Source of the DNA: Euptelea pleiosperma
Taxonomy: Eukaryota > Streptophyta > Magnoliopsida > Ranunculales > Eupteleaceae
Direction of reading: 5' to 3'
Assembly (NCBI GenBank): GCA_035048495.1
Contig: CM068549.1
Span: forward strand, 19,067,103-19,131,102
Length of the DNA stretch: 64,000 nucleotides
The position numbers and the translations under genes are program-made. Positions 34,454 through 46,640 of the stretch are shown piece after piece. The notes under the pieces are model-generated. The model was not told where the DNA came from and searched no databases. It saw only the letters and a program-made list of their open reading frames with translations. Position 1 is the first letter of the stretch; every line of letters starts with the position of its first letter.

Positions 34454-36365
34454 CTATATAACAAAACAGGATGGTTGTCTCCCCCTCTTATCCGGCTTTA
34501 TAAAGGATGGCCGAGATCTTATCACACCAAATGGATGGTGGATCTCAGCCACTCACACCCAATTTTGACAAATGCTTTGTTGATGAGTGCCGTGGGCACG
34601 GGTCACCGACTATTTACCTACATATAAGGAATTAAATGGGTTGGATTTACATATAGCCCAAGGGTCAGGCTCAGGAGCCCCACTTTTTATGCCTCGAGAG
34701 GGGTGTTACCGTTAAAATGGATTGAAAAGGCTAGGGGCAAAAATGGAAAAAATAGATTTTAACGGAAAAAAGTGATGCTAAAATTCAAATTTTAAAATTT
34801 GAAAAAAATAAAATTTAACAGAAATTTAATGGTTTTCTTATACCCCTCTTATCTTATATGGCTTCAATAATAAGTGGCTGAGATCCACTATGCTTCATAT
34901 CGATGGCTGAGATTAACTCCCACCCGATTTTGACAAACACTTTGTTGGAAAGTGCCACAGACACGGGTCACCCACGCATATATCAAGACAACTCAGTTGT
35001 ATTCTCTTGTCTTATCCATCTATCTAATGTGGACGGTTAGATAAAGAGTGGTTGACGGATAGATTTCAGCCACTCAATCCGCTTCATTTGACCTCAATTT
35101 ATTCAAAATTTAAATTTCAACACCGTTATTTTTTGTTATTTCTGTTATTTTATCATTTCTCCCTCTGTGCGTTACAATCCGTTATAACAGCCGTTATAAT
35201 GGACAAAACGGTAACGGCCCAGTCCGTTATACCGTTTGAGTGCCGACGGCACCCAATTTTAGCAATTGTCGGAGAGTGCCGTGTGCATGGGCCATTTACT
35301 ATTCTATATAACAAAACACATTGGTTGTCTACCTACTTATACCTTCTCTTATAAGCATCAACAAAGAAGGGCCGAGATCTAATCCTCCCCCAAATAGACG
35401 GTGGATCTCCACCACTCACCTGATTTTGGCAAATTCTTTGTCGAGGAGTGCCGATGGCATGGGGCAAGGCAGGCTCAGGAGCCCCACTTTTTATGCCTCG
35501 GGAGGGGTGTTACCGTTAAAACGGATTGAAATGGCCAAGGGTAAAAATGGAAAAATGGATTTTAATAGATTTTAATGATTTTAACGGAAAAAAGTGGTGC
35601 TGAAATTCAAAACTTAAAATTTGAAAATTGAAAATTGAAAATTAAAAATTAAAAAACAAATAGAATTTAAGGGAAATTTAATATATGGTTTTCTTATACC
35701 CCTCTTATCTTATATGGCTTCAATAATGAGTGGCTGAGATCCACTATGTTTCATATCGATGGCTGGGATTAACTCCCACCCGATTTTGACAAACACTTAG
35801 TTGGAAAGTGCCGCGGGCATGGGCCACCCACGCATATATCATGACAACTCAGTTGTATTCTCTTATTTTATCCATCAAATGTGGACGGTTAGATAAAGAG
35901 TGGTTGAGATCAAATCCATCGATCTAATGTGGACAGTTAGATTTCAGCCACTCAATCCGCCTCATTTGACCTCAATTTATTCAAAATTTAGATTTCAACA
36001 CCGTTATTTTTTGTTATTTCTGTTATTTTCCCATTTCTCCCTCTATGCGTTACAATCCGTTATAACAGCCGTTATAATGGAAAAAACAGTAATGCCCCAG
36101 TCCGTTATATTGTTTGAGTGCCGGAGGCACCCAATTTTTGCAAACGCTTTTGTCGAAGAGTGTTGCGGGCAGGGGCCATTTACTATTCTATATAGCAAAA
36201 CACATTGGTTGTCTCCCTACTTATACATCCTCTTATAAGCATCAACAAAGAAGGACCGAGATCTAATCCTCCCCCAAATGAACGGTGGATCTCCCCCACT
36301 CACCTGATTTTGGCAAATTCTTTGTCGAGGAGTGCTAATGGCACGGGGCACCCACTAGTATGAAA
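34454..36365. repeat. Tandem repeat with 850-884 bp period, 2.2 copies
   Basis: Units begin 'ctatata(a/g)caaaac' at 34454, 35304 and 36188. The third is cut off after about 175 bp. Each full unit holds 'gccgagatct..atc', a CCGTT-rich hAT-MITE-like stretch, 'gtggctgagatccactatg' and 'cacgcatatatca'. The array accounts for most of the length of the Harbinger-like element. Confidence 0.85.
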
Positions 36366-36940
36366 TAAAATAACTCATGCCACTTTTAAAAAATTAGAGA
36401 ATATTGTGAGACCCATTTTTGGCATCTATTGATTGTGGGCTTACCATGCTTGTTGTAACCACATACGTGGGTTAATTAGTAAATAATGTCTTATACATGT
36501 TTTTCAATAAAATAAACCATTGCACTCATTTGCATGCACTATCAACCAATCAGCTAAATTCTGTTTGCATCTATTAACAGGGTGTGAACCAAGCAGTTGT
36601 AGATGATTTGCATTACAATGAAAGCAATGCAACTCACTGCAATTGCACTGGAGTGCAAACTGCTTCCCAGTACAGCGAACCAAGCAGGGCCTTAAGGTCT
36701 TATATTTGAGTAGTAATGGACTCAATGGGCCTTGAGTATTTGAGTAGTAATGGACTCAAGGGGCAAGTATTGCTTACATTTATTTATAGTACTTGATCAT
36801 TATAACATTACTTGGAATAATCATATTGCAGGCTTCTATAAACTGAAGAACCTTCAAGGGTTTGATCTCAGTGTGAACGATTTTAAACATAGTCTACCTT
36901 TCTGTTTGGGAAACTTTACTTCCCTTCTAACATATGGAAG

Positions 36941-37629
36941 CTCATATGAACAATGGAGAAGATCTTTGTCTCCTACCAAAACCACAACCTTGAATCCACA
37001 AGGAGAAAACACAGGCAAATTAACCCAAAGAGATTACTCAAAATTTCAGTATCCCTTCAATTCCTAACATAACCAAGCTTAAATAGAAAACCGAAACCCT
37101 AATTTGACTAATTAGAAAACTTACTAAAAATGACAAAAATCCTAATTTTGGCGAAACTATTGAATTAAACGTAATTTATTAAACTGAGACTTCCCAAAAA
37201 CAAGGGGAAAATTATTAAAAATAGTTATTTTTTGCTAGAAACTGTGATTTGAACCCCAAAATGACCTCTGAAATGCGACAACGGATCTTTGGATTGATTG
37301 TCTAGCACGTAGATCTCCTCGAGACACCCCACAAACAAATGCTATTTTTTAGAAAACCAAGTACATGAGACCAAGTTATGATCATCTGAGATTGACATGT
37401 TTTCGACTTGATTTCTACCGATCTTCATGTTCTAGAAATTGGTCAGCAACCGTTCTACATCACCTTTAGTTGTTGGGTCATTCTTATAATAAATTTGTTG
37501 GATTTAAAACACTGATTCTGACTACGATCATCATCTTGAATTATATAACTTTAAGGGTATCCCCTAAGATGGCCATGTGCATGACATTGATTGTGTTGAC
37601 CAGAAAAACAATAACGATCATCCTGAAAC
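36941..37629. other. Unrecognised non-genic segment
   Basis: The sequence following the broken RLP exon has phrases such as 'accttgaatccacaaggaga' that look like a repeat end, but I could not assign it. No conserved ORF was seen. Confidence 0.4.
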
Positions 37630-38576
37630 CCAATGAGTGATGATTTAAAATGTGATGATCAACATGTTAACAAGTGTTACCTTCAAGACCATGGTTCGAA
37701 GTCTCGGGATCGGAGGCCAGATCGGTGGGCTCCAATCCCGATCCTGAACGGTCTGATCCAGAATGGCATCGGTACATCTCGCTCGAGACAACGTGATTCT
37801 TCTTTAGGAAGCACTGATCTCGGGTGAGACGATCCATTATTTGCATCGGATCGGTGAACCCAATCCGAATCACCCGATTAAGACATTGAACCATGATTAA
37901 GACATAACATTTATGAGGGGGTTGTTGAAGTGTTTTTAGGAGACTCAAAAAAATAATGGAAAAGTGCTCTCTCTCTCTCTCTCTCTCTCTCAACTGATAA
38001 CAACATATAATGGTGCATACTTTGGGTTTGCAGTTTGCAATTTGTGCATTTTGGGTGAATTAAAAGTTGATAAGTTTGCTTACGGCACAAAATGTGGAAT
38101 GGGAAAAGTTAGGACAATAATTTTGGTCTGCTATTCCAAAATCCGTTTGAAATTTGGCAAAAAAAATAAAAAAAATTTTGTTTTCTTATAAATTTGGAAT
38201 ATTTGACCAACCCAAAATAGACAAAAAAATCGCAAAATTCTTCCCAACAATTGAAAGATTTGGTTATACTATATGTTTCTGACATTAACCGGGAATTGAC
38301 CCACTTACCGTATGTGATGATTAAAAATGTGATTATCAACATGTTTACAAGTGTTACCTTCATTTCGACCATGGTTCGAACTATCAGAATCGGAGGCCAG
38401 ATCGGTGGGCTCCAATCCCGATCCGGATCGGTTCGATCCAGAGCGGCATTGGCACATCTCACTCAAGATAACGTGAGACTTCTTTAGGAAGCAGTGATCT
38501 CGGGCGAGACGATCCATTATTTGGATCCAATCGGGGAATGCCAATCCCAATCCGGATCACGCTTCAGTCTCTCCCA

Positions 38577-38611
<35 letters not shown>

Positions 38612-39430
38612 AACTGACAACAACATATTGGGTGAATTCACAGTTGACAAGTTTGCTTACGGCACAAAATGTGGAATGGGAAAAGTTAGGACAATAATTT
38701 TGGTCTGCTATTCCAAAATCCGTTTGAAATTTGGCAAAAAAAATAAAAAAAATTTTGTTTTCTTATAAATTTGGAATATTTGACCAACCCAAAATAGACA
38801 AAAAAATCGCAAAATTCTTCCCAACAATTGAAAGATTTGGTTATACTATATGTTTCTGACATTAACCGGGAATTGACCCACTTACCGTATGTGATGATTA
38901 AAAATGTGATTATCAACATGTTTACAAGTGTTACCTTCATTTCGACCATGGTTCGAACTATCAGGATCGGAGGCCAGATCGGTGGGCTCCAATCCCGATC
39001 CGGATCGGTTCGATCCAGAGCGGCATTGGCACATCTCACTCAAGATAACGTGAGACTTCTTTAGGAAGCAGTGATCTCGGGCGAGACGATCCAATCGGGG
39101 AATGCCAATCCCAATCCGGATCACGCTTCAGTCTCTCCCACTCCCTCTCTCTCTCTCTCTCTCTCTCTCTAAACTGACAACAACATATTGGGTGAATTCA
39201 CAGTTGACAAGTTTGCTTACGGCACAAAATGTGGAATGGGAAAAGTTAGGAGAATAATTTTGGTCTGTTATTCCAAAATCCATTTGTAATTTGGCAAAGA
39301 AAACAAAACAATTTTTGTTTTTATAAATTTGGAATATTTGACCAACCCAAAACAAACAAAAAAATCGCAAAATTCTTCCCACCAATTGAAAGATTTGGCT
39401 GTACTATACGTTTCTGACATTAACCAGGAA
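37630..39430. repeat. Three tandem units (680 and 577 bp) with CT microsatellites
   Basis: The landmark 'accatggttcgaa' recurs at 37688, 38368 and 38945. The second and third units are nearly identical, so the same 78- and 117-codon ORFs appear twice on opposite strands. Each unit has GATCGG-rich text, a (CT)n run (about 37970-37991, 38580-38611 and 39146-39169) and 'ggcacaaaatgtggaatggg'. The third unit lacks part of 'cattatttggatc'. The array lies just upstream of RLP-C. Confidence 0.88.
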
Positions 39431-39431
39431 C

Positions 39432-39665
39432 TGACCCACTTACCGTATGGATGTTTTTGCCCATCTTTAGGTGGACCTACATATAAAAAATCAGCCTGAT
39501 TAGTAAATTCTAACTGTTGGATGGGAGTCTTTTTCATGGGTATATTTTTAACCACAGTATTCGGGAATAATTTTTGGTATGTAGGTTAAACGAGGGATGG
39601 GCCAAACATCCATCACGGTCTGTAGTCTCTAAAACGGTGACACGGGGCTCATACTATGGTCCATC
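39432..39665. repeat. F1 foldback MITE in the RLP-C upstream region
   Basis: The left arm is 'ccgtatggatgtttttgccc' to 'tcagcctgattagtaaattc'. The right arm is shortened to 'tttttggtatgtaggttaaa', 'gggccaaacatccatcacgg' and 'ggctcatactatggtccatc'. It ends about 230 bp before the RLP-C start codon. Confidence 0.65.
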
Positions 39666-39840
39666 ATCGTACCTCATCAATGATTTATCCAGAAACGAGT
39701 GGTGATAGGAGTTTTGGGATTCTGCGGTAGCGCCAAGGGAATCAAGTCTACGAATCAAGTCATTCAAATAAAGTAATTCAAGTGAACGACGTTAGCTGTA
39801 TCCGTTATTCCAATGTGTGGGTCCTCCCAACATTTTCTGC

Positions 39841-39849
39841 TATATAAAT
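39841..39849 (+). promoter_or_regulatory. Putative TATA box of RLP-C
   Basis: The sequence tatataaat lies 45-53 bases upstream of the ATG, aligned with the equivalent boxes of RLP-A and RLP-B. It is closer to the plant consensus than theirs (tatttaaat). Confidence 0.55.
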
Positions 39850-39893
39850 CGAAAACGGTACTTGCATTACAAACTGCGAAGAAATAGAAGTAA

Positions 39894-42800
39894 ATGAGAA
39901 ATCGAGTGATGGAGTTGCGTTTGTGGTTTTGCCTTCTGTTGGTTTTGGTTCAGTTTCAAGTGTATGGGTGTTTTGGGTGTGTGGAGGAAGAAAGAATCGC
40001 TCTCTTAGAACTCAAAGCTTCCTTCAATCACCCAAATGGCTTTTCTCTCGCATCTTGGGATGGTAAAGACAGTAACTGTTGTGCTTGGGAAAATATTAAG
40101 TGTAACAACACCACGAGTCGAATCATCCAACTTTCTCTTAATTCTATACGGGACTTGTCCCAAGGATATTGGTATTTAAACGCCTCTTTATTTCTTCCAT
40201 TTGAAGAGCTGCAAAGTCTCGAATTAACTCGAAATCTTCTAGTTAATTCTGGTCGTGCCAAGGAAGGTATACTTATCTCTTATTACTAGCTAGTAAAAAG
40301 TTTAGTGCAATTCCTTCCAATTTTATACGATGAGTCGTTAACTCATCATACTGAACAGGTTTTGAAAGATTGTCTAGTTTGAGAAAGCTGGAGGTCCTAG
40401 ATTTAACTTGGAATAATCTCAACAAAAGCATCCTACCGTCTCTTTCTACACTCTCATCCCTTCAGAATTTGTATTTAAAGGGAAATTGGTTCGAAGGATC
40501 AATTCATATTGAAGGTATGTTTAGTTGTTTTACCTCTTAACGATATATTGATTTCTATGTGTAATCTTAGCTCCTATTTTTATATTTCTTTTGGTTTCTT
40601 TCGTTCTGGTCCTAATCAGAATTGGCTTCTTTAAGAAACTTGAAGGAGTTGGATTTAAGTTACAATTCCATCGAAAGCTTCATAACCATCGAAGGTATAA
40701 AACATAAAATATTAAATTGTCTTTTCGATCATTATATACATTTTCTACTCAACTACACAAGTAGAAAATTTGTTTGATATGATTTGAAGATCATTCGATC
40801 GAGTTATCCATTTTCTTTTTTAGGTCTCAACAAGTTCACGAAGTTGCAGATTCTAGATCTACGTTTCAATAGCTTCAAAACAAGTATTCTACAGTCTTTG
40901 GGTGCACTCTCATCGCTTAAGACACTGTATCTCACTAAAAATAATTTGGAAGGATCAATTACGATTCAAGGTAATGCCGAGAGATCGATTTGGCTCAATT
41001 TCTTTCTCATTTATATCTATTCACTTTTTATTTTCATGATTTCTTTCCTTTAATCGCTTTGCCTTTTTGTAGGGTTTGATGCTCTCAGCAACTTGGAAGT
41101 CCTGGATTTATCGTATAATTCTCTCAATGGAAGCTTTCTTCGATACCTAGGAGTTATGACTTCTCTTAAGGTCTTATCCTTGCGTAATAATGGACTTGGT
41201 GGGAGCTTACCTGTTCAAGGTAAAAATGATGTCTATTTGGCTAAAAAGTAACATGATATAGTAAACAAGGGACAACATTACTTACATTTATTTATTTAAT
41301 TATTAACCATTTTTGCAGGGTTGTGCAAACTGAAGAACCTCCAAGAGTTAGATCTCAGTTGGAACAATTTTGAAGGGAGCTTACCTTCATGTTTGGAAAA
41401 CTTGACGTCCATGCAGCTTTTGGATCTCTCCAGAAATCAATTTGGTGGAAACATAGGTTCATCTCCCATTACCTGTCTCACATCACTTGAATACCTTTCC
41501 CTTTCTCATAATCGTTTCGAAGGCTCTTTCTCATTTAGCTCATTTGCTAACCATTCCAAACTTGAGGTATTTGATCTTATGAGTGGCAACAACAAATTAG
41601 TTGTGGAAACTGAATATCCAGCTTGGGTTCCAACATTCCAATTAAAGTTCATCCGTTTGTCAAATTGTATAATCAACAAACATGTTGGTGTCATCCCCAA
41701 CTTTCTCTACCATCAATATGACTTGAGAACACTAGACCTGTCCCATACCAATTTGGTTGGAAAGTTTCCCACTTGGTTGCTTGAGAACAATTCAAGATTA
41801 GAAGTCCTATATTTGACGAACAACTCTTTCACAAGTCCGTTTGGTCTTTCTTCGTGTCTAAAGTTATCCACGCTAGATGTTTCAAATAACCAAATCCATG
41901 GCCAAATCCCAACAAATATTGGTATTATTTTTCCAAATTTAAAATTTTTGAACATGTCAAAAAATGTCTTTAACGGTAGCATTCCTCCTTCACTGGGTGA
42001 TATGAGACAGTTATTGATTTTGGACATGTCTGACAATTATTTCTCAAAAGGAATACCAGAGTACTTGGCCACGAGTTGCACCTCATTGAATATTTTGAAA
42101 CTATCAAATAATAATTTGCATGGCCAAATATTCCCAACATTTTTTAACTTGACTGCATTGTTGTCTTTACATTTGGACGGCAATCACTTTATAGGAAAAA
42201 TCCCAAATAGCTTGTCTAATTGCTCACGTTTAAAAGTATTAGATATAAGTAACAACCATGTATCAGGTACGCTTCCATTTGATTTTTGCAAACTTGACAC
42301 ACTTCTCCTTTTGGACCTTTCTGAGAACAATATTTCTGGATCCATACCGTCTTGCTTCAACCCACCAAACTTAGAATTTGTACATTTGGAAAAAAATGGG
42401 CTCACAGGACCAATGACAAATGCTTTCTCTAGAAGCTCCAAGTTGGTGACATTAGATATGAGAGATAACTACCTAACTGGTAATATTCCAAATTGGATTG
42501 GAGAATTTCTGGATTTGAGCATTCTTCTCTTAAAAGGAAATCAGTTTGAAGGTAGCATTCCCATTCAATTTTGTCAGTTGTCCAAGATAAGCATAATGGA
42601 CCTTTCCCGCAACAAATTGTCTGGTAAAATACCTTCTTGCTTGAATAATTTTACTTTTAAGAGGATTAATGGAGATGCAGATGATAAATTTGTTTTGAAC
42701 CAACTTTCTTTTGTATATTTTCTTCCAACCGTTCCTTATATAAGTCAGATAATGGAGACTAACATTGGATCTCTAGACGATTTTATTTATTTAGCATTAT

Positions 42801-43489
42801 ACGAACAAGAACAAGTGCAATTCACAACAAAGAGTAGGTACTACTCTTATGCGGGTCAAATTCTTGGCTTAATGTCTGGAATTGATTTCTCATCGAACCA
42901 ATTAACGGGTGACATTCCACTTGAAATTGGCAACCTAAGTGAGATTCATTCGTTGAACCTGTCCCACAACTACTTCACTGGACCAATCCCATCAACCCTA
43001 TCAAACCTAAAGCAAATAGAGAGCTTGGACCTTTCTTACAACAACTTGAGTGGGACAATCCCTTCACAACTAATTGAGATAACCACTCTAGCAGTTTTCA
43101 CCGTGGCTTATAACAACTTATCCGGTAAGACTCCCGAAAAGACAGCACAATTTGCAACATTCGAAGAAAGCAGCTATGAGGGAAACCCTCTTCTTTGTGG
43201 ACCACCATTGGTGAAAAATTGCACCACAACTGGGACGCCATCATCGACGCCAACAATCGGAGAAGACAATAATTCGAACGATCGCATCATTTTCATGGTG
43301 AGTTTTATAGTGTCATACATAATGGGGGTTTTAGGAGTCATTGTGGTTCTCTACATCAACCCCTATTGGCGACAGGTGTGGTTTCATCTCGTTGATGTAT
43401 GGATCACCTCTTCTTACTACTTTGTTGTACACAATCTCCGTAAGCTGTCTACCCATGTATTGCATAAGTCCTATATTTGCCTTGTATAG
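39894..43489 (+). CDS. RLP-C: intact LRR receptor-like protein, six exons
   Basis: The exons are 39894-40266, 40359-40514, 40620-40694, 40824-40970, 41073-41219 and 41319-43489. Each intron is GT..AG in phase 1 and the product is 1022 residues with no disruption. It has a signal peptide (about 1-25), an LRRNT cap (GCVEEERIALLELK, NCCAWENIKC), LRRs across residues about 100-740, a non-LRR island at about 740-822 (QVQFTTKSRYYSYAGQ), further LRRs, the NPLLCGPPL cap near 920, acidic GEDNNSND, a membrane helix at about 955-979 and a 43-residue tail starting NPYWRQVWFH. There is no kinase domain. The layout matches the multi-exon RLP group that includes Arabidopsis RLP13/14/15 and the tomato Cuscuta receptor, so a role in surface recognition through a SOBIR1-type partner is inferred, with unknown ligand. 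It lacks one 24-residue LRR present in RLP-A. It is the best candidate for a working receptor here. Confidence 0.92.
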
Positions 43490-43620
43490 GTTTCAAAATT
43501 TGTTTTGATTGTATCTCCTTCAGTTGTCTACTCATGAACCCTTTGGTCTGCTCTTATATATACGACTTATGGTTTGCCCATTTCTAAAGAAGAGAACCGA
43601 TTATCAATTTTGTTGAATTG

Positions 43621-46008
43621 CTTTTTTTTTTTTTAGGAGATCGAGAAGATCTCAAAGATACAAAATAAAGGGAAGTAAGCAAAAAAAAAAAAAAAAATGT
43701 CAACAAAGAATTTGATCCATCTTAAACACCGTGTCACTAAAGAAAACGCCTCTCGACTCTTCAAAGATGCTACCCCAATTATAAAGGATTGCCTTAATGC
43801 TCACTATAACCTCTTGAAGTGTACTTTCTTTGCCTTGGAAAATTCTCATATTCCTTTCCTTCCACACTCCCCACATGATTGCTAGCGGCACCATTTTTCA
43901 AAGTAGCTTGCCTCTTGCCATCAGTTGAATTTGAGGCCAACTCTCTAAAACCACCCCCACCTCCTCCGGGAAGACCCAACTCATATGTATATAGGCTAGA
44001 GAGTGCATCCATACCTATCTGGCGAACTCACAATGTACAAGAAGATGGTTAGTGTTCTCCCCACTAGCTTTATACATAAGACAAAAGTCCACTAAAATCC
44101 ACTTTCTAATGATCAAGTTTTCAACGGTAAGGATCTTATTTAAAGTGGCGAGCCAAGTGAAGAAGTGAATCTTTGATGGACTTTTGTTTTCCAAAGTTTA
44201 AAACATGAAGAGTTGTTAGGTGATGAGGTTGATGAAATTTCCAATGCTCCGTAAAACGTATGGACCGTGAAGTTACCCATTTTAGAATGATTCCAGACTA
44301 GATAGTCCTCTGAATTGTGTAATGTACGAATTTAAGCAGTCTAGCAACAAGCCAATCTGTTCCTTCTCCCACTCAAAAGGATTCCTTCTAAGATCTAAAT
44401 CCCATCTAGCTCCTGACGAAGAAGTGGTCCAAAAATGATCAACCGTTTGACCTTTACGCTATGAGAGGGAGAACACCCTTGGAAAGGTTTCCTTGAGACA
44501 GAGGTCCCCCACCCACGTATCCTCCCAAAACCTAATCCTTGAACCATCACCTAGGGCTAGTCTAGATCCTTCTAACACGTTGTCTTTACCTTTCCATACT
44601 CCACAACCGTGTAAAAGTCTAAATGGTTTGGACACCCATCCCCCTATTTCCTCTCTGTAAATTTCGACTATCACCCTACGCCATTAGCTATTTCTTTCCT
44701 GGCTGAATCTCCTGATCCATTTCCCCAAGAGTGCCAAGTTCATGGTGCCAATCTTACTAAATCCTAGACCACCCTTCGACTTAGGTAAGCACTCCCGAGC
44801 CCAGCTAACCAAATGATATCGAAATGAATCCTCCTGGTCGTGCCACAGAAAATTCCTCATGAATATCTCAGTTTTCTTTGCTATTGACACAGGTATCGAG
44901 AACAACGATAGAAAGTAAACCGGTAGGTTAAACAACGTACTCTTAATGAGTGTCATCTTACCCCCTTTAGAGAGGTATTTCCCATTTCACTTCGACAACC
45001 TTCTGCGAACCCTTTCCACTACTGGATCCCAAATCGACTTTCCCTTATATGATACCCCCAAAGGAAGACCAAGGTAGGAGGAAGGCAGAGAGCCAATAGA
45101 GCAACCTAAAGTCCTGGCCAGCTCTTCGACGCCGTCCACCTCTCATATGGCCAAAATTTTGCTTTTTTTGAATTTAATCTTGAGACCCGAGCAGATTTCA
45201 AAGGAACATAGCAAACTGTACACGAAAGTCACTTGTTCTGATGTTCCTGTCAAGAACGGAAGTTTGTCGTCCCCAAATTGTAAATGAGAGATGGACACCC
45301 CTCTCCTACCTGCTTGGAAACTTGATAATTCCCCTAGTTCGACGCCTCTCATGATCATCCTACCCAAGGCCTCCGTAACCATGATGAACAAAAAGGGAGA
45401 CAATGGGTCACCCTGTCTAAGACCCCTAGAACTCTCGAAGAAACCTGACGGTGACCCATTAATTAACACTGAGAATCTGGGAAACCTAAAGCATTTTTTC
45501 ATCCATTCCTGCCATTTGGCCCCAAACCCCATTCTCCCTAACAAATAATCTAGAAAAGCCCAGTTTGTGTGGTTATAAGCCTTTTCCATATCTATCTTGC
45601 AAACCAAACCTGGCAACCTAAGGCGTCGTCTAGATTCGATGCACTCGTTTGCGATTAAGACTCTGTCTAAAATTTGTCTCCTTGTTACAAAAGCTCCTTG
45701 CTCGTCTGAGATAATTTCCCCCATCACCTCTTTTAGCCTGGACGCTAGCACCTTAGCTACTATCTTGTATACACTCCTGAGCAGACTAATGGTCTGAAAT
45801 CCGATCTTTTGCTCCTTTGGTCTTTGGGATCAGGGCAATGAATGTTTGATTATTCCCAAAATCCAAGAAATTCCTCCAGTAGAGCTCCTCAAAAACTCTC
45901 ATTAGGTCCGGCTTGATTATGTCCCAACAAACTTGAAAAAAGGCAATCGTAAATCCATCTGAACCTAGGGCATTATCCGCTGACATTTCAGAAACCACCT
46001 TCCTGATT
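43621..46008 (-). mobile_element. LINE-C: 5'-truncated L1-type LINE in the RLP-C 3' flank
   Basis: The poly-T run at 43621-43635 is the antisense of its 3' tail. Reading leftward from 46008 it starts inside the reverse transcriptase (motif NALGSDGF for the usual KAPGPDGF), then QGAFVTRRQI, KIDMEKAYNHTNW, RGLRQGDPLSPFLF, HLQFGDD, later FMRNFLWHD, SKGGLGF and the zf-RVT end MWGVWKERNMRIF. The endonuclease and ORF1 are missing. It interrupts flanking sequence shared with RLP-A ('ttgaattgct' to 'gattcaattgatgataac'). The catalytic FADD reads FGDD, and stops and shifts are present. Confidence 0.85.
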
Positions 46009-46640
46009 CAATTGATGATAACATACTAAATTTAAATCTCATAAAAAGAAGATAAAAATTGCTCAAAACCAACAGCTAGAAAATCACCAATCGGGATGAT
46101 TTTTGGAATATATACCGCTAAGGAATGGGCTAAACTATCATGGTGATAGTGGGCCCGAAAGAGTGAGCCACGTAGCATTTTGGGAGATTTTTGTATTAAA
46201 CTTGTGATACACAATTTTGTAGAAGTTTTTTTCCAAAAGGGGCAAGGCAATGGCTTAGCAAACAGAATTTGGAAAGACCAGCCACATAATAGCCAAAACA
46301 ATATTACATATATCTAAGCTATAAGACACGTGTATAAGTGAGTTGGCTCGGTCTCCGAGATACCCACTCCACTAAGCAAGCAAAGCAAATTCTGGCTGCC
46401 GCCAATGAGGTTGGCATTAGCTTGATAGGTGATTTCTACCCATTGGCATTGAGCATTTTATTGGGCTGATTCTAACTGTTGGATTTGAGGTTTTTTTTGG
46501 TACTCAAATCAATTGGCTAGAAATCACTTATCAAGATAATTTTTATTTTGGACAGGACTAGTATGCCACACCACCAAACACCAATAGGCATTGGGTTGGC
46601 TATCTCCAAACAACATCAAATGGGACCCAGCTCCAACCGT
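46009..46640. repeat. Duplicate of the RLP-A 3' flank
   Basis: The order of phrases matches 11087-11800: 'attcaattgatgataacata', an F1 half-arm, 'gataggtgatttctaccca', 'gagcattttattgggctgat', 'ggcattgggttggctatct'. It also has 'agcaaattctggctgccgcc', found near 13055. This shows that RLP-A and RLP-C arose by duplication of a segment that included the 3' flank. Confidence 0.7.

Larger units (their letters stand above)
34130..36691. mobile_element. Harbinger-like element, 2562 bp, TSD TTA
   Basis: The ends are GGCCCTGCTT.. and ..AAGCAGGGCC, with further inward inverted similarity (GGTTCACTTGCC / GCGAACC). It is flanked by tta at 34127-34129 and 36692-36694. A 3-bp TTA/TAA duplication with GG(G/C)CCTG ends is typical of PIF/Harbinger and Tourist elements. 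It contains no transposase, only an (AAT)n run and long tandem repeats, so it is non-autonomous. It interrupts an RLP relic. Confidence 0.8.
34080..36940 (+). pseudogene. RLP relic split by a Harbinger-like element
   Basis: The left piece (about 34080-34129) matches the fifth-exon LRR of RLP-C (AGCTTTCT..GTAGGAGTTATGACT). It is broken at ctta and resumes at 36692 with 'ttaaggtcttat' and a local repeat of 'agtattgagtag' type text. After an intron ending 'catattgcag', a truncated last exon starts at 36832 and reads GFYKLKNLQGFDL..NDF then LPFCLGNFTSLL, ending about 36940. Exons 1-4 and all later LRRs, the membrane segment and the tail are missing. Confidence 0.8.

Noticed and set aside
38109..39064. 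Pairs of identical 78- and 117-codon ORFs as duplicated genes
   Set aside because: They overlap on opposite strands within a tandem repeat and have no recognisable domain; they recur only because the 577-bp unit is repeated.
39894..43489. Receptor kinase annotation for RLP-C
   Set aside because: The tail after the membrane helix is only about 43 residues and the ORF ends; no kinase motifs follow before LINE-C.
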